A stretch of DNA of 64,000 nt from Rhizobium sp. CB3090 (GTDB taxonomy: Bacteria > Pseudomonadota > Alphaproteobacteria > Rhizobiales > Rhizobiaceae). Where the stretch lies: NCBI RefSeq assembly GCF_029714285.1, contig NZ_CP121663.1, positions 1,364,001-1,428,000 of the forward strand. Reading direction: 5' to 3'. The position numbers and the translations under genes are program-made. Shown here piece by piece: positions 8,602-16,924 of this stretch (within the stretch, counting starts at the first letter, position 1; each line of letters starts with the position of its first letter). Under the pieces are notes generated by a model, which ran no database searches, had not been told where the DNA came from, and saw only the letters and a program-made list of their open reading frames with translations.

Positions 8602-9596
8602 CTGAGGCTGTCCATGTAAGCGGTGATTTGCCGCAACTCGTTGCTGGAAAGTGGAACCATGGGCATGTTGTTGCCTGGCTTCAGCGTTTGGGGATCGGCA
8701 ATCCATGCGGCGAGAGCGCCGCGTGTATTGTCGAGAAGCCCGGCTGCGATGGTCTGTCTGCTGGCAATATGGGTCAAATCCGGACCGGTGGTTCCCGACG
8801 CCTCGGTACCACGAATGCTGTGGCATGCGGCGCAAGGCTTAGCCATGAAAACGGCCTTGCCGGCGACAGCCTCACCGTCACTTGGCGTCCGTGCCTCACT
8901 GCGCTGGTCAGCCGCCCAGCGGTCGAAGCTGGCGTTGTCTTCGGCGATCACGAACAACGCCATGTGGCTGTGCTGGAGCCCGCAGAATTCCGCGCATTGG
9001 CCGCGGTAGATGCCGGGCCGATCCGCCCGAAGGATCAACACGTTCCGCCTGCCCGGAATGAGATCTCGCTTGCCGGTCAGGCTGGGCACCCAGAAGGAAT
9101 GGATGACATCCGCCGCCTCAAGCTCGAGGCGAATATCGGTGCCGACGGGAATATGCAGCTCGTTGGCCGTTTGAAATGCCTTGGCGGGATCGGGCTCATC
9201 ATAGATGAATTGCCACCACCATTGCTGGGCGCGGACCTTGATCGTGACAGGCGCGCTTTCCGGCCGGCCTAAGCTGCCTGTCGCATAGAAGCTCGCGATG
9301 GTCAGCCCGGTTATGACGAACACTGTAGCGGCGGCGGCTGACAGGACCACTCTTCCCATTCTGCGCTCCGTCTCGGGCGCTGCTTCCCCCGGCGACCGGT
9401 AGGCGCGCAGCAGAGACCAAGCGAGGACGATCATGACCATGATCCAGATAATCGCGCAGAGCACCACCGTCCCGACAATCAGATATTTGAGATGGAGTGC
9501 AGGTTCGGCCTGTGCATTCAGGACCGATTGCATGCCGTTGCATCCCGTCAGCGGCATTGCGAGAAATAGCGCAGTCACATAAGCGACGCTCCTCAA
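8598..9596 (-). CDS. coxM: caa3 oxidase subunit II with fused cytochrome c
   Basis: A 332-residue protein: lipoprotein-like signal ending LTGC, two membrane helices, a cupredoxin domain with the CuA ligands (His in VIHSFWVPSL, and CAEFCGLQHSHM), then a C-terminal cytochrome c domain with CAACH and a Met in NNMPMVPL. The fusion defines caa3-type oxidases: the heme domain passes electrons from soluble cytochrome c to CuA. It overlaps both neighbours by ATGA junctions, so subunits are probably translationally coupled. Confidence 0.95.
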   Translation of the reverse strand: MRSVAYVTALFLAMPLTGCNGMQSVLNAQAEPALHLKYLIVGTVVLCAIIWIMVMIVLAWSLLRAYRSPGEAAPETERRMGRVVLSAAAATVFVITGLTIASFYATGSLGRPESAPVTIKVRAQQWWWQFIYDEPDPAKAFQTANELHIPVGTDIRLELEAADVIHSFWVPSLTGKRDLIPGRRNVLILRADRPGIYRGQCAEFCGLQHSHMALFVIAEDNASFDRWAADQRSEARTPSDGEAVAGKAVFMAKPCAACHSIRGTEASGTTGPDLTHIASRQTIAAGLLDNTRGALAAWIADPQTLKPGNNMPMVPLSSNELRQITAYMDSLR

Positions 9597-10213
9597 GGCA
9601 TAGGTCCTTGTTGCGGATTGGGGGCGACCGGTCCTTCATGGAAGAGGATCGAGGCCGGCGCCCGATTTTCAGCCGGACGGGTCTGCTTGTCGTCATTGCG
9701 GCTCGGCGCACCCATCTTGGCCGAATAGGCGCCGATCGTCTGGATATAGCCCGCAAGCTGCCAGATCTGATCAATGGTCATTTTATCGCGAAATGCCGGC
9801 ATGCCGTGAGGCCGCCCATCCCGGATTGAGGCAGCGATCGAAGCGATGCCTGGGCCGTAAAACCACCAGCCGTCGAGAAAGGAAGGTCCCGCCGCACCGC
9901 GTCCATCGCCATGGCAAGATGAGCAACCGAACCAGGAATAAAGCCGTTTGCCCTGGCTGAGATCATAGGCATTCTGCGCGAACGGCTTGCCGAGAGCGAA
10001 ATAGACTTCGGGCGGCGTGCCGTTGAAGCCACCGGGCATCATGCGCAATATCTCAAGAGCGGAAGCAACTGGAGGGTCCGTACGATACTGTCGCGCCTCC
10101 CTCATACCGCCGATCAAGACTGAAAGGCCGAGAGCCAGCAAGAACAAGGTGGCCAGCAAGGCACGCAAAAGGATTTTTCCGAACGTTTCCAAGGAGATAT
10201 GGGCCGCGTGCAT
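9593..10213 (-). CDS. Membrane-anchored monoheme cytochrome c, first gene of oxidase operon
   Basis: A 206-residue protein with one N-terminal membrane helix (about residues 14-36) and one cytochrome c domain with CSSCH (97-101); HGMPAFRDKM supplies the probable Met ligand. A Pro/Ala-rich tail follows the heme domain. It leads the leftward oxidase operon and its stop overlaps the start of subunit II. Probable electron donor to the oxidase; upstream at 10308-10334 is a palindromic EcfG-like promoter. Confidence 0.88.
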   Translation of the reverse strand: MHAAHISLETFGKILLRALLATLFLLALGLSVLIGGMREARQYRTDPPVASALEILRMMPGGFNGTPPEVYFALGKPFAQNAYDLSQGKRLYSWFGCSSCHGDGRGAAGPSFLDGWWFYGPGIASIAASIRDGRPHGMPAFRDKMTIDQIWQLAGYIQTIGAYSAKMGAPSRNDDKQTRPAENRAPASILFHEGPVAPNPQQGPMP

Positions 10214-10307
10214 GAAGGCGCCTCAACGGCGGACTGCATTGTCGGAACGGATCACGCATATGGGCAGCAGCTTTTCAGCCATTGTCAAAATCCTTGTCAG
10301 CTACAAA

Positions 10308-10334
10308 GGAACCCTCAACGGGCGCTTCGGTTCC
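10308..10334. promoter_or_regulatory. Palindromic EcfG-type promoter, cox operon
   Basis: GGAACC (10308-10313), 15 bases, GGTTCC (10329-10334). Because it is an inverted repeat, GGAAC-N16-GGTT reads on both strands. The minus-strand copy sits 97 bases before the first gene of the oxidase operon. The plus-strand copy would face the gene at 10700, which has its own closer site. The rest of 10214-10699 holds no gene I can support. Confidence 0.5.
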
Positions 10335-10615
10335 CAAGTCCGAGCGGGCGAAAGCGGCACCCGGCATGAACGAGCTTGGCTCGCTGCAATGTCAGCCGTC
10401 CCGCGCAGCGCAAATCGAGGCAGCCGCGCCCTCTTTTGTCGTCGGCGCACCTCGTTAGCGTCAAAATTTTGCGGACCAGCCGAAAGCTCTCTCCCGATCA
10501 TTCGATTGCCATCTAGGTTGTGAGCTATCGAGGCTTTCGGCAGACGTTGGATCAAAAACGAGCTGCAACCGAAAGTCGCCAGAATGACCGCGCCGCGACT
10601 TCATCATATATTTGT

Positions 10616-10636
10616 GGATCATATTTTCGATGATCC
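10616..10636. repeat. Inverted repeat upstream of HhH gene
   Basis: GGATCAT, 7 bases, ATGATCC: perfect 7-bp arms immediately upstream of the -35 at 10638. It could be an operator; nothing in the window identifies a regulator. Confidence 0.35.
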
Positions 10637-10637
10637 C

Positions 10638-10662
10638 GGAACTTGAACGCATCACTGTGGTT
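10638..10662 (+). promoter_or_regulatory. EcfG-type promoter for the HhH protein
   Basis: GGAAC (10638-10642), 16 bases, GGTT (10659-10662), 37 bases before the ATG at 10700. It argues against the earlier in-frame ATG at 10643, which would lie between the -35 and -10. Confidence 0.6.
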
Positions 10663-10699
10663 TGGCTTTATTCCAAACGTAGATGACAGGCTGGCGTTG

Positions 10700-10963
10700 A
10701 TGCAATCGTCTGAAAATGGTGCCGCAGGCCCTCAGGACGAGGATACGGATCTCGCGACAGCAAGCGCTCTTCCCCCGTGGGTCGTCCGAGCTCTCGCAGC
10801 CAATGGCATTACCCGACTGAGCACAATGACCACTATGACGGATCAGCAATTGCTTGCGCTCAAGGGCATTGGGCACGAATCGGTCAGGCTTATAAGAGCA
10901 GCGACGAAGGCTGCCGAGGAGCGCGACGGCCCGGAAAAGAACGGCATTTCAAAGAGCGACTAG
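10700..10963 (+). CDS. Small helix-hairpin-helix protein
   Basis: An 87-residue protein. After an acidic N-terminus the core reads LPPWVVRALAANGI, a threonine-rich turn, and LLALKGIGHESVRLIRAA, a helix-hairpin-helix of the type in the RNA polymerase alpha C-terminal domain (LKNLGRKS-like). DNA or protein binding is therefore likely. The start is chosen from promoter position; no strong ribosome site is visible. Its 3' end overlaps the convergent gene by 15 bases. Confidence 0.7.
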   Translation: MQSSENGAAGPQDEDTDLATASALPPWVVRALAANGITRLSTMTTMTDQQLLALKGIGHESVRLIRAATKAAEERDGPEKNGISKSD

Positions 10964-12697
10964 AAGCCGGAGCCGACGGAGATAGTGCGACAGCGTTCTT
11001 TCGATGCGTGCACGCTCCGAGCTGCCTTCGCTTGCCGAAGCCATCGACCACAGTCCAATCTGAAAACCGAGATACGCTGCTTCAAAAACAGCAAGAATGC
11101 CCTCGTCGAGGTTTGCGTCAGTGTCGGCTATGACGATTTCGACCAACCGGTCTCGCTCGCTCGTCGAGAGATCGAACTCGACGCAGGCGCCTGCCAGATC
11201 CCAGGCAATGGGTTGACAGCCGATCAGATCATGTGCTCCGTTGTGATCAAGCGCGTCCGTCTTCAAAAGCCGGCCGTCGTCGGTGGCCAGCCATTCCCAG
11301 CGATGAAGACGATTGTCCGTATCGACGGGATGCAGGTGCCGGACAAGGTGATTTTTCTGTTGCATAATCCATGCAAGCCGCTCTGCAGCATCAACACCTG
11401 CCGCTTCCTCCACATTCGTCGCTGCCATCCGACAAAGTGTTTCAAAGGAGGCGCCGCCATGTGGCGCCGGAAGATGGCGGGCGCGAAATGCAAGATAACT
11501 GCCGATCCTCGCGAGGATTTCGTGCTTATGCATCCCTGCCGTTTCGATGGGGCGGCCGTCAATCCATTCTTCCACAAGGAAGCCATGACACATGCCGGTA
11601 ACAGGCGGCGTAAAACCTGCTTCATGCAGTAATGATCCCCGTCTAACCTTCTGCGCATCATTCCTGCTCAGCCCGGCGAACTTCACGTGCCAGCTATGAT
11701 CGACCGCAGTCGCCAGGAACTTCAGCTTCTCCATCTGCCTGTGGCTCGGCGGCCAGTCTTGTGCGTTGTCGTAGCGGAGTGCGCGCCAATTCCCGCCGGA
11801 AATATCGCGCCAGTCCTCGATGCGGCTGCCGACCAGCTCGCCAACCCAGCTCTTCAGGTTGCGCGCATTAGATCCGGTATTGATAACCAGGTCTTCAACC
11901 TGAACAACGTGCTTCGACCGCGCTTGCCATCGCTCCCGCTGCGCATTATCGGCATGTGCCCCTGGACCGCCTTTGTGGCTCGGGAAAAAATGAATGCGAG
12001 ATCGGTTCACCCCATTGGCTTCCAGCCATTCTGCGACGCTGGCAAACGAGCTGCCGGAGAGCCCCGGTCCCTCATCGACGACTGCAAACGTCAGATCGGG
12101 CCTGGCAACGATCCGTTTGGTAAGAACGGGGTTGATTTTCAACTGCCTGTGAAAGGGATGGCCGATGGGCCGCAGCGAGAATGCCGGCCGAGCTCCCAAT
12201 GCGGCGGCCACCAGTGCGGCAAGGCTTGAGCCGATGCTGCGAATACCGATGACAACGGTGTCGGGCGGCAAATGCGATCGTAAGGCCGCCTCGAGATAGC
12301 TCTCCGGATAAACGGCGTAGAAGGAATATCCCTCGGCCCGCTTCATGCGCAGCGTCCCGACATGATCGAGGTGCCGAAGCAGCGCCGAGACATCGGTGGA
12401 AAGGGGCAGATCTCCCGCGAACTGTTCCTGCCATGATCCCAGGATGGCCCTTGCCTGCGCAAGCAACAGTTCGGCACCGGTATCCTGGACGGCGGAGATG
12501 CTATCGGCGCCGTGGCGTTCGAATTCGCGATCGGCCAAGCCCTGAACGAGTTCTCCCGTCTCTATGAACGTTTGAACCAGCAGCTCGTGGCGAAGGCGTC
12601 CCGGCTGCGCTTGTCTGCAGGCTAGCATCGCCTTTTCGATACCCTGCAGAACATCGGCCGGCCGAGCGATCCGTTCGATATCACCATAGACCAACAT
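10949..12697 (-). CDS. PRTase-like domain fused to APH-like kinase domain
   Basis: A 582-residue protein with AGGA upstream of its ATG. Residues about 100-270 look like a phosphoribosyltransferase: GIRSIGSSLA (151-160) as phosphate loop and FAVVDEGPGLSGSS (204-217) in place of the acidic PRPP motif. Residues about 330-560 look like a degenerate APH/choline-kinase fold: Lys339, Asp461-Asn462, and DLIGCQPIAWDLAGA (490-504) with a metal-binding-type Asp500. I know of no assigned function. It diverges from inositol-phosphate synthase, which suggests a phosphorylated sugar, inositol or nucleotide substrate; this is inference. Confidence 0.75.
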   Translation of the reverse strand: MLVYGDIERIARPADVLQGIEKAMLACRQAQPGRLRHELLVQTFIETGELVQGLADREFERHGADSISAVQDTGAELLLAQARAILGSWQEQFAGDLPLSTDVSALLRHLDHVGTLRMKRAEGYSFYAVYPESYLEAALRSHLPPDTVVIGIRSIGSSLAALVAAALGARPAFSLRPIGHPFHRQLKINPVLTKRIVARPDLTFAVVDEGPGLSGSSFASVAEWLEANGVNRSRIHFFPSHKGGPGAHADNAQRERWQARSKHVVQVEDLVINTGSNARNLKSWVGELVGSRIEDWRDISGGNWRALRYDNAQDWPPSHRQMEKLKFLATAVDHSWHVKFAGLSRNDAQKVRRGSLLHEAGFTPPVTGMCHGFLVEEWIDGRPIETAGMHKHEILARIGSYLAFRARHLPAPHGGASFETLCRMAATNVEEAAGVDAAERLAWIMQQKNHLVRHLHPVDTDNRLHRWEWLATDDGRLLKTDALDHNGAHDLIGCQPIAWDLAGACVEFDLSTSERDRLVEIVIADTDANLDEGILAVFEAAYLGFQIGLWSMASASEGSSERARIERTLSHYLRRLRLLVAL

Positions 12698-12785
12698 CTC
12701 GTGGTTTTCCTATCCCGCTGGCTTTATCGAACGTGCAAGGAGGGTGATTGATCCCGCTGCGCCACTTGGCCGGCCGAAAATTTCG

Positions 12786-12810
12786 GGAACAGATGCCGTG
12801 TTCATTTGTT
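12786..12810 (+). promoter_or_regulatory. EcfG-type promoter for inositol-phosphate synthase
   Basis: GGAAC (12786-12790), 16 bases, TGTT (12807-12810), 32 bases before the ATG at 12843. Confidence 0.55.
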
Positions 12811-12842
12811 TGGGCCAAGCTTTGTAGATGCCGGAGTTTGAT

Positions 12843-13946
12843 ATGCAGTCTCAACCGATCCGCGTCGGCCTGATCGGGGTCGGCAATTGTGCCTCGTCCC
12901 TGGTTCAGGGATTAACCTATTACCGCGACGCTCAAGGCAACGAACCCGTTCCGGGGCTCATGCACGTTGAGCTTGGAGGTTATCATGTGCACGACATCGA
13001 AATATCGGCGGCTTTCGACGTATCAGCCTCGAAAGTCGGGCGCGATGTCGCCGAGGCAATCTACGCTGCGCCAAATAATACCCATCGCTTTGCCGATGTT
13101 CCAGCTTCGGGCGTAACGGTACAACGTGGCAAGACACTCGACGGTATAGGCCGATATCTGCGCGACGAAATAGAACCGTCGCCGCAGCCGGTGGCGGATG
13201 TCGCCGAAATCCTGCGTCAGACGCAGACGGATATTGTCGTATCCTACCTGCCGGTCGGCTCGGAAGAGGCGACGAAATGGTATGCCGAACAGGCGCTTAC
13301 AGCTGGCTGCGCCTTCATCAACTGCATTCCCGTTTTCATCGCCTCTCGGCCGGAGTGGCAGCGCCGGTTCGCGGAGCGCTGCCTCCCCATTATTGGTGAC
13401 GACATCAAGAGTCAGATCGGCGCAACCATCTTGCACAGGATACTGGTGAACCTGTTCCGTGAACGTGGCGTGCACCTTGATCGCACCTATCAGCTCAATT
13501 TCGGCGGCAATACCGATTTTCTGAATATGCTCGAACGGGAGCGGCTGGAATCGAAGAAAATCTCAAAGACGCAGTCGGTGATGAGTCAGATGGATATTCC
13601 GCTGTCTGCCGACAATGTCCATGTCGGACCGAGCGACCATGTTCCTTGGCTTTTGGACAGAAAATGGGCGTACATCAGACTGGAGGGCACGACATTCGGC
13701 GGCGTGCCGCTTAATGCCGAGCTCAAGCTTGAGGTGTGGGACTCTCCCAATTCCGCCGGGGTGGTTATCGACGCTATACGCTGTGCGAAATTGGCGCTCG
13801 ACCGAGGCATTGGCGGCGCTCTGATCGGTCCGTCCAGCTATTTCATGAAATCTCCGCCGCAGCAATTCACCGACGATGAGGCGCGCCGCCGCGCCAAGGC
13901 ATTCATCGACAATGTAGAGGATGAACTGCGTGGGGCGGCGGAATGA
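12843..13946 (+). CDS. ino1: Inositol-3-phosphate synthase
   Basis: A 367-residue protein converting glucose 6-phosphate to myo-inositol 3-phosphate with internal NAD. The start at 12843 has GGAG 6 bases upstream; the ATG at 12828 lacks one. The Rossmann motif [15 protein letters not shown] opens the protein, and [32 protein letters not shown] and [12 protein letters not shown] are hallmark segments of prokaryotic synthases. It is translationally coupled (ATGA) to a histidine phosphatase, which might act on the product or on a related phosphate ester. Inositol made here could feed a compatible solute, phosphoinositide or glycan; undecided. Confidence 0.93.
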   Translation: MQSQPIRVGLIGVGNCASSLVQGLTYYRDAQGNEPVPGLMHVELGGYHVHDIEISAAFDVSASKVGRDVAEAIYAAPNNTHRFADVPASGVTVQRGKTLDGIGRYLRDEIEPSPQPVADVAEILRQTQTDIVVSYLPVGSEEATKWYAEQALTAGCAFINCIPVFIASRPEWQRRFAERCLPIIGDDIKSQIGATILHRILVNLFRERGVHLDRTYQLNFGGNTDFLNMLERERLESKKISKTQSVMSQMDIPLSADNVHVGPSDHVPWLLDRKWAYIRLEGTTFGGVPLNAELKLEVWDSPNSAGVVIDAIRCAKLALDRGIGGALIGPSSYFMKSPPQQFTDDEARRRAKAFIDNVEDELRGAAE

Positions 13947-14545
13947 CGGTTACATTCTTTCTCGTTCGCCATGCTGCTCACGACAATCTCAGCAGTTACC
14001 TCGCAGGGCGGGCGACAAGGATCATGCTCGGACCTGCCGGACGGGAACAAGCCGCGAGGCTCGCGCAGCGGCTTGCGCGCGAGAGGATCGATAAAATCTA
14101 CACCAGTCCGCGGGAGCGCGCGTACGAAACCGCCACAGCGATCGCCTCCGCGTGCCGCCTCGATCCGCCGGAAACTCACGACGCCTTGGACGAAGTAGAC
14201 TTCGGCTCTTGGACCGGAAAAAGCTTCGATGTTCTCAATCGCGATGAACAGTGGCAGCGTTGGAACATGCAGCGCGGTCTGGCGCAAACACCGGGCGGCG
14301 AAAACATGCTGGACGTTCAGCGGAGAATGTTCGGCCTGATCCACAGCCTCGCGGGAAGAAGCGAGGACGACAGGAGAATCGTCCTGGTCTCCCACTGCGA
14401 CGTCATCAAGACAGTAGTCAGCCATGTGCTTTGCGCGTCACTTGATGCCTGGGCTCGGATGGAGGTGGCGCCGGGCTCTATAACGATCCTCGTCATGGGG
14501 AATTGGGGCGCAAAAATCATCACGCTCAATGAAATGATCTCCTGA
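13943..14545 (+). CDS. Histidine phosphatase (phosphoglycerate mutase-like)
   Basis: A 200-residue protein beginning LVRHAAHDN, with Arg-His of the catalytic RH motif near residue 8-9 (the usual Gly is Ala), a second Arg in [11 protein letters not shown], the catalytic Glu region VDFGSWTGK, and the second catalytic His in [10 protein letters not shown]. It overlaps ino1 by four bases. Phosphatase rather than mutase activity is likely from its length and context; a sugar or inositol phosphate is the probable substrate. Confidence 0.88.
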   Translation: MTVTFFLVRHAAHDNLSSYLAGRATRIMLGPAGREQAARLAQRLARERIDKIYTSPRERAYETATAIASACRLDPPETHDALDEVDFGSWTGKSFDVLNRDEQWQRWNMQRGLAQTPGGENMLDVQRRMFGLIHSLAGRSEDDRRIVLVSHCDVIKTVVSHVLCASLDAWARMEVAPGSITILVMGNWGAKIITLNEMIS

Positions 14546-14566
14546 GGCGACAAACGGAAGAAGTCG

Positions 14567-15529
14567 ATGATTGAAGCTGCAATGATCTGGAACGAGCCGA
14601 ACAATAAATCGCATTGGGATCCGGAGATCGATCCGGAATGGCGTCGCTTTGCCCATATGAGCATGCTCGCCGCCGACGCGATCGGCACAGCCAACTCAAA
14701 TCTGACAAAGGTTCTGGGTGGAATTTCACCGATCGATCCTGCCTTCATGACCCTCATGAAGGATTATGGCGTGTTGGACCATATGGATGCCGTAGCTGTT
14801 CACGGTTTTCCTTTGGACTGGAACCTGTGGCAGATCCAAGAATGGCCCGAAAAGATTGAGGAGATACGGGCGGTCACCCATTTGCCGATCTGGGTCAGCG
14901 AGGTCGGCGTCTCCACCTTCGGCGCGGAGGAAGTTCAGCTTTGGGGCCTGAAGCGAACCGCGGAGCTGCTGAAGGGCAAGGTCGAACGGTGCCACTGGTA
15001 CAGCCTCTATGATCTTCCCCGGGAGTGGGAGGCAACCACCCGCCATCGCGAGGCCGAGGGTTCCTCCTATTATCGCCATTACTATATGGGAATCCTGCGC
15101 CAGGACGGCAGCCCGAAGCTGGCACTGAAGGAGTTTGCCGATCATACGCCCACGCTTGGGCTGGTGCAGTGGTTCCATTTCGAAGATCCTCGCCTTGACG
15201 AGGCAGTCGGCTGGATGAAAAGGCTCGGCGTCAGATCCGTCAGGACGGGCCTTTCCTGGGCAGACCGCTTTCGACCCAACGCACTTGACTGGTTCGACCG
15301 GCAGATGCGTGCGCTTGAGGATTTCGATGTCACGGTGACGTTCTGCTTCACCCCGGAACACCGCGGCATTGCTCCGCACCATACCAGCGCCCCGCTGATT
15401 GCCGAGGAATTCGCGGAATTTTGTAGCGAAATGATAAACCGCTACGCGCCACGACAGCGCCGCATGGGCACCGAGCGGATTGCCGCCTCCTTGCGGTTGG
15501 AGCAGGCCTCAATCGCCCTCGGCGCCTGA
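14567..15529 (+). CDS. Glycosidase-like TIM-barrel protein with unusual segment order
   Basis: A 320-residue protein. The N-terminus starts almost at the acid/base motif (IWNEPN, residues 7-12), with a nucleophile-like Glu in WVSEVGVSTFG about 100 residues later, resembling GH39/GH5-clan xylosidases. From about residue 195 the protein reads like the first strands of a similar barrel (LGVRSVRTGLSW, then FDVTVTFCFTPEH), so the order appears permuted or the protein is a cut tandem barrel. The substrate is unknown; the operon with ino1 and the phosphatase suggests an inositol- or sugar-containing product. Its end overlaps the convergent gene by 21 bases. Confidence 0.7.
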   Translation: MIEAAMIWNEPNNKSHWDPEIDPEWRRFAHMSMLAADAIGTANSNLTKVLGGISPIDPAFMTLMKDYGVLDHMDAVAVHGFPLDWNLWQIQEWPEKIEEIRAVTHLPIWVSEVGVSTFGAEEVQLWGLKRTAELLKGKVERCHWYSLYDLPREWEATTRHREAEGSSYYRHYYMGILRQDGSPKLALKEFADHTPTLGLVQWFHFEDPRLDEAVGWMKRLGVRSVRTGLSWADRFRPNALDWFDRQMRALEDFDVTVTFCFTPEHRGIAPHHTSAPLIAEEFAEFCSEMINRYAPRQRRMGTERIAASLRLEQASIALGA

Positions 15530-16924
15530 GCGTGCAATTCCATTGATGACACGTCCGATCGGGCCGCGGGAATAGGCAAAACCATGATAGAAGGACAGCA
15601 CCATTCTCGCCCATGCCAGGTAAAGCTGCGGATGACCAAGCAGGCGTGCGAGCCAGAAAACGCGGTGGCTCCAAAGGCTAATGGCATAGCGCATGCGGTA
15701 GATCATCCTGCGGCGCCAAGTTAGACCGCCGCTCCCGGCGACGACCCTTTTGCGAGGCCGCAGGCCCAGCCGCAGCCATGTCAGCCGGAACGCGAGACCC
15801 TCGCGCCGCTGTCGAAAACCAGCCGCCTGCGTAGCGACGACAAACGCGGTATCGACCGGCGACAAGGCAATACGCCGCGATGCCATACCGCCGGCGACGA
15901 GATCCAGCAGCGCTGGAGAGCGAACAATCACGACATTGGTCCCTCGCCCATCTACCGTATAGGGCTGCGCCCAAGCATCGCCAAAAGCGATGTCGGCCGT
16001 CTCGGCAACCACGTCGTCGCAGAAATTGCATGCCGGATTTTGAAAGAAGCCGGCTCCCCAGTCGCCGTCTGCCAAATGCCACCAATCGCGTCCGACGACG
16101 TCTCCGCTGCGGAGCTTCATTTGCGCGCGATACCAGTTCGCCGGCCGGTCGGGGCATTTTGCCCGATAGTCGAAGCGTTCGACATCGCCGATTCTCTGGC
16201 CCATCTGCCAAGCAAAGCTTTCAGCCATGCGCGCGCTTTTCATATGGCCGCAAAAAAGGCCGAGCGTGAAAACGATGCGCTCATTCAATATCGGGTCATT
16301 GGCGCATGACAATCTCACGGCCTTGATAAAACAAGGTATGCCTACAATGGCGTATCGCCCGGGCGTCGTCCTGATCGTCCCGAGCACCTCGGCCAGATCG
16401 ACTGGATAATATCGCGATTTCGCGCCCGCCTTCAGGTCGGCTAGGCTGCGCGACAGCGTGTAGCGAAACAGACGGTCGCTGCCTCGGCTTTCGATGACAT
16501 GCGCTACGGCATCGACCAGTCCCCGCCGCAGCATCTCGGCCGCAACCCATGTGACGAGACCGCCGGAACTGCCGTTGCGGCGAAAGTCTCCCTCTTCGAC
16601 ATGGCCGACAAAGGCTTTTTCGAACCGCCCCAGCAAGGGATCATTATTGGGCGAGTCCGCAAAGTGCCGGGCCGCCAACTCGTCCTCGTTTTCCGCAGCA
16701 GGCGAGAACGGGCAAATGCGGGAAAACGCCGTCTGGTCTGACTGCCGAAGGTTCGCGCCTTTTGGCTTTAGCTGTCCGTATCGATCGAATTGCATCTGTG
16801 GTGCCGATGTTGGCGACCACATCATGCAAGCCCCACATCCTATGCAAAGCCCGGAGCGAACAATGTCGCTGGGATTCAGTGGTGGCGGATAACCGATCGT
16901 CCTGGAGGTGTTAGCAAACGACAT
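15509..16924 (-). CDS. Coenzyme F420 hydrogenase/dehydrogenase beta-subunit-like protein
   Basis: A 471-residue iron-sulfur flavoprotein of the FrhB/FpoF family. It has a ferredoxin-type cluster motif CIGCGAC near residue 28 with a later Cys in ICPFSP, RRNGSSGGLVTWV, GIPCFIKAVRL, LFCGHMKSARM, and NPACNFCDD. Rhizobia do not use F420 for hydrogen metabolism; members of this family beside polysaccharide pyruvyl transferases occur in exopolysaccharide loci with undefined redox roles. The gene overlaps the pyruvyl transferase gene by 14 bases. Confidence 0.85.
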   Translation of the reverse strand: MSFANTSRTIGYPPPLNPSDIVRSGLCIGCGACMMWSPTSAPQMQFDRYGQLKPKGANLRQSDQTAFSRICPFSPAAENEDELAARHFADSPNNDPLLGRFEKAFVGHVEEGDFRRNGSSGGLVTWVAAEMLRRGLVDAVAHVIESRGSDRLFRYTLSRSLADLKAGAKSRYYPVDLAEVLGTIRTTPGRYAIVGIPCFIKAVRLSCANDPILNERIVFTLGLFCGHMKSARMAESFAWQMGQRIGDVERFDYRAKCPDRPANWYRAQMKLRSGDVVGRDWWHLADGDWGAGFFQNPACNFCDDVVAETADIAFGDAWAQPYTVDGRGTNVVIVRSPALLDLVAGGMASRRIALSPVDTAFVVATQAAGFRQRREGLAFRLTWLRLGLRPRKRVVAGSGGLTWRRRMIYRMRYAISLWSHRVFWLARLLGHPQLYLAWARMVLSFYHGFAYSRGPIGRVINGIARSGAEGD

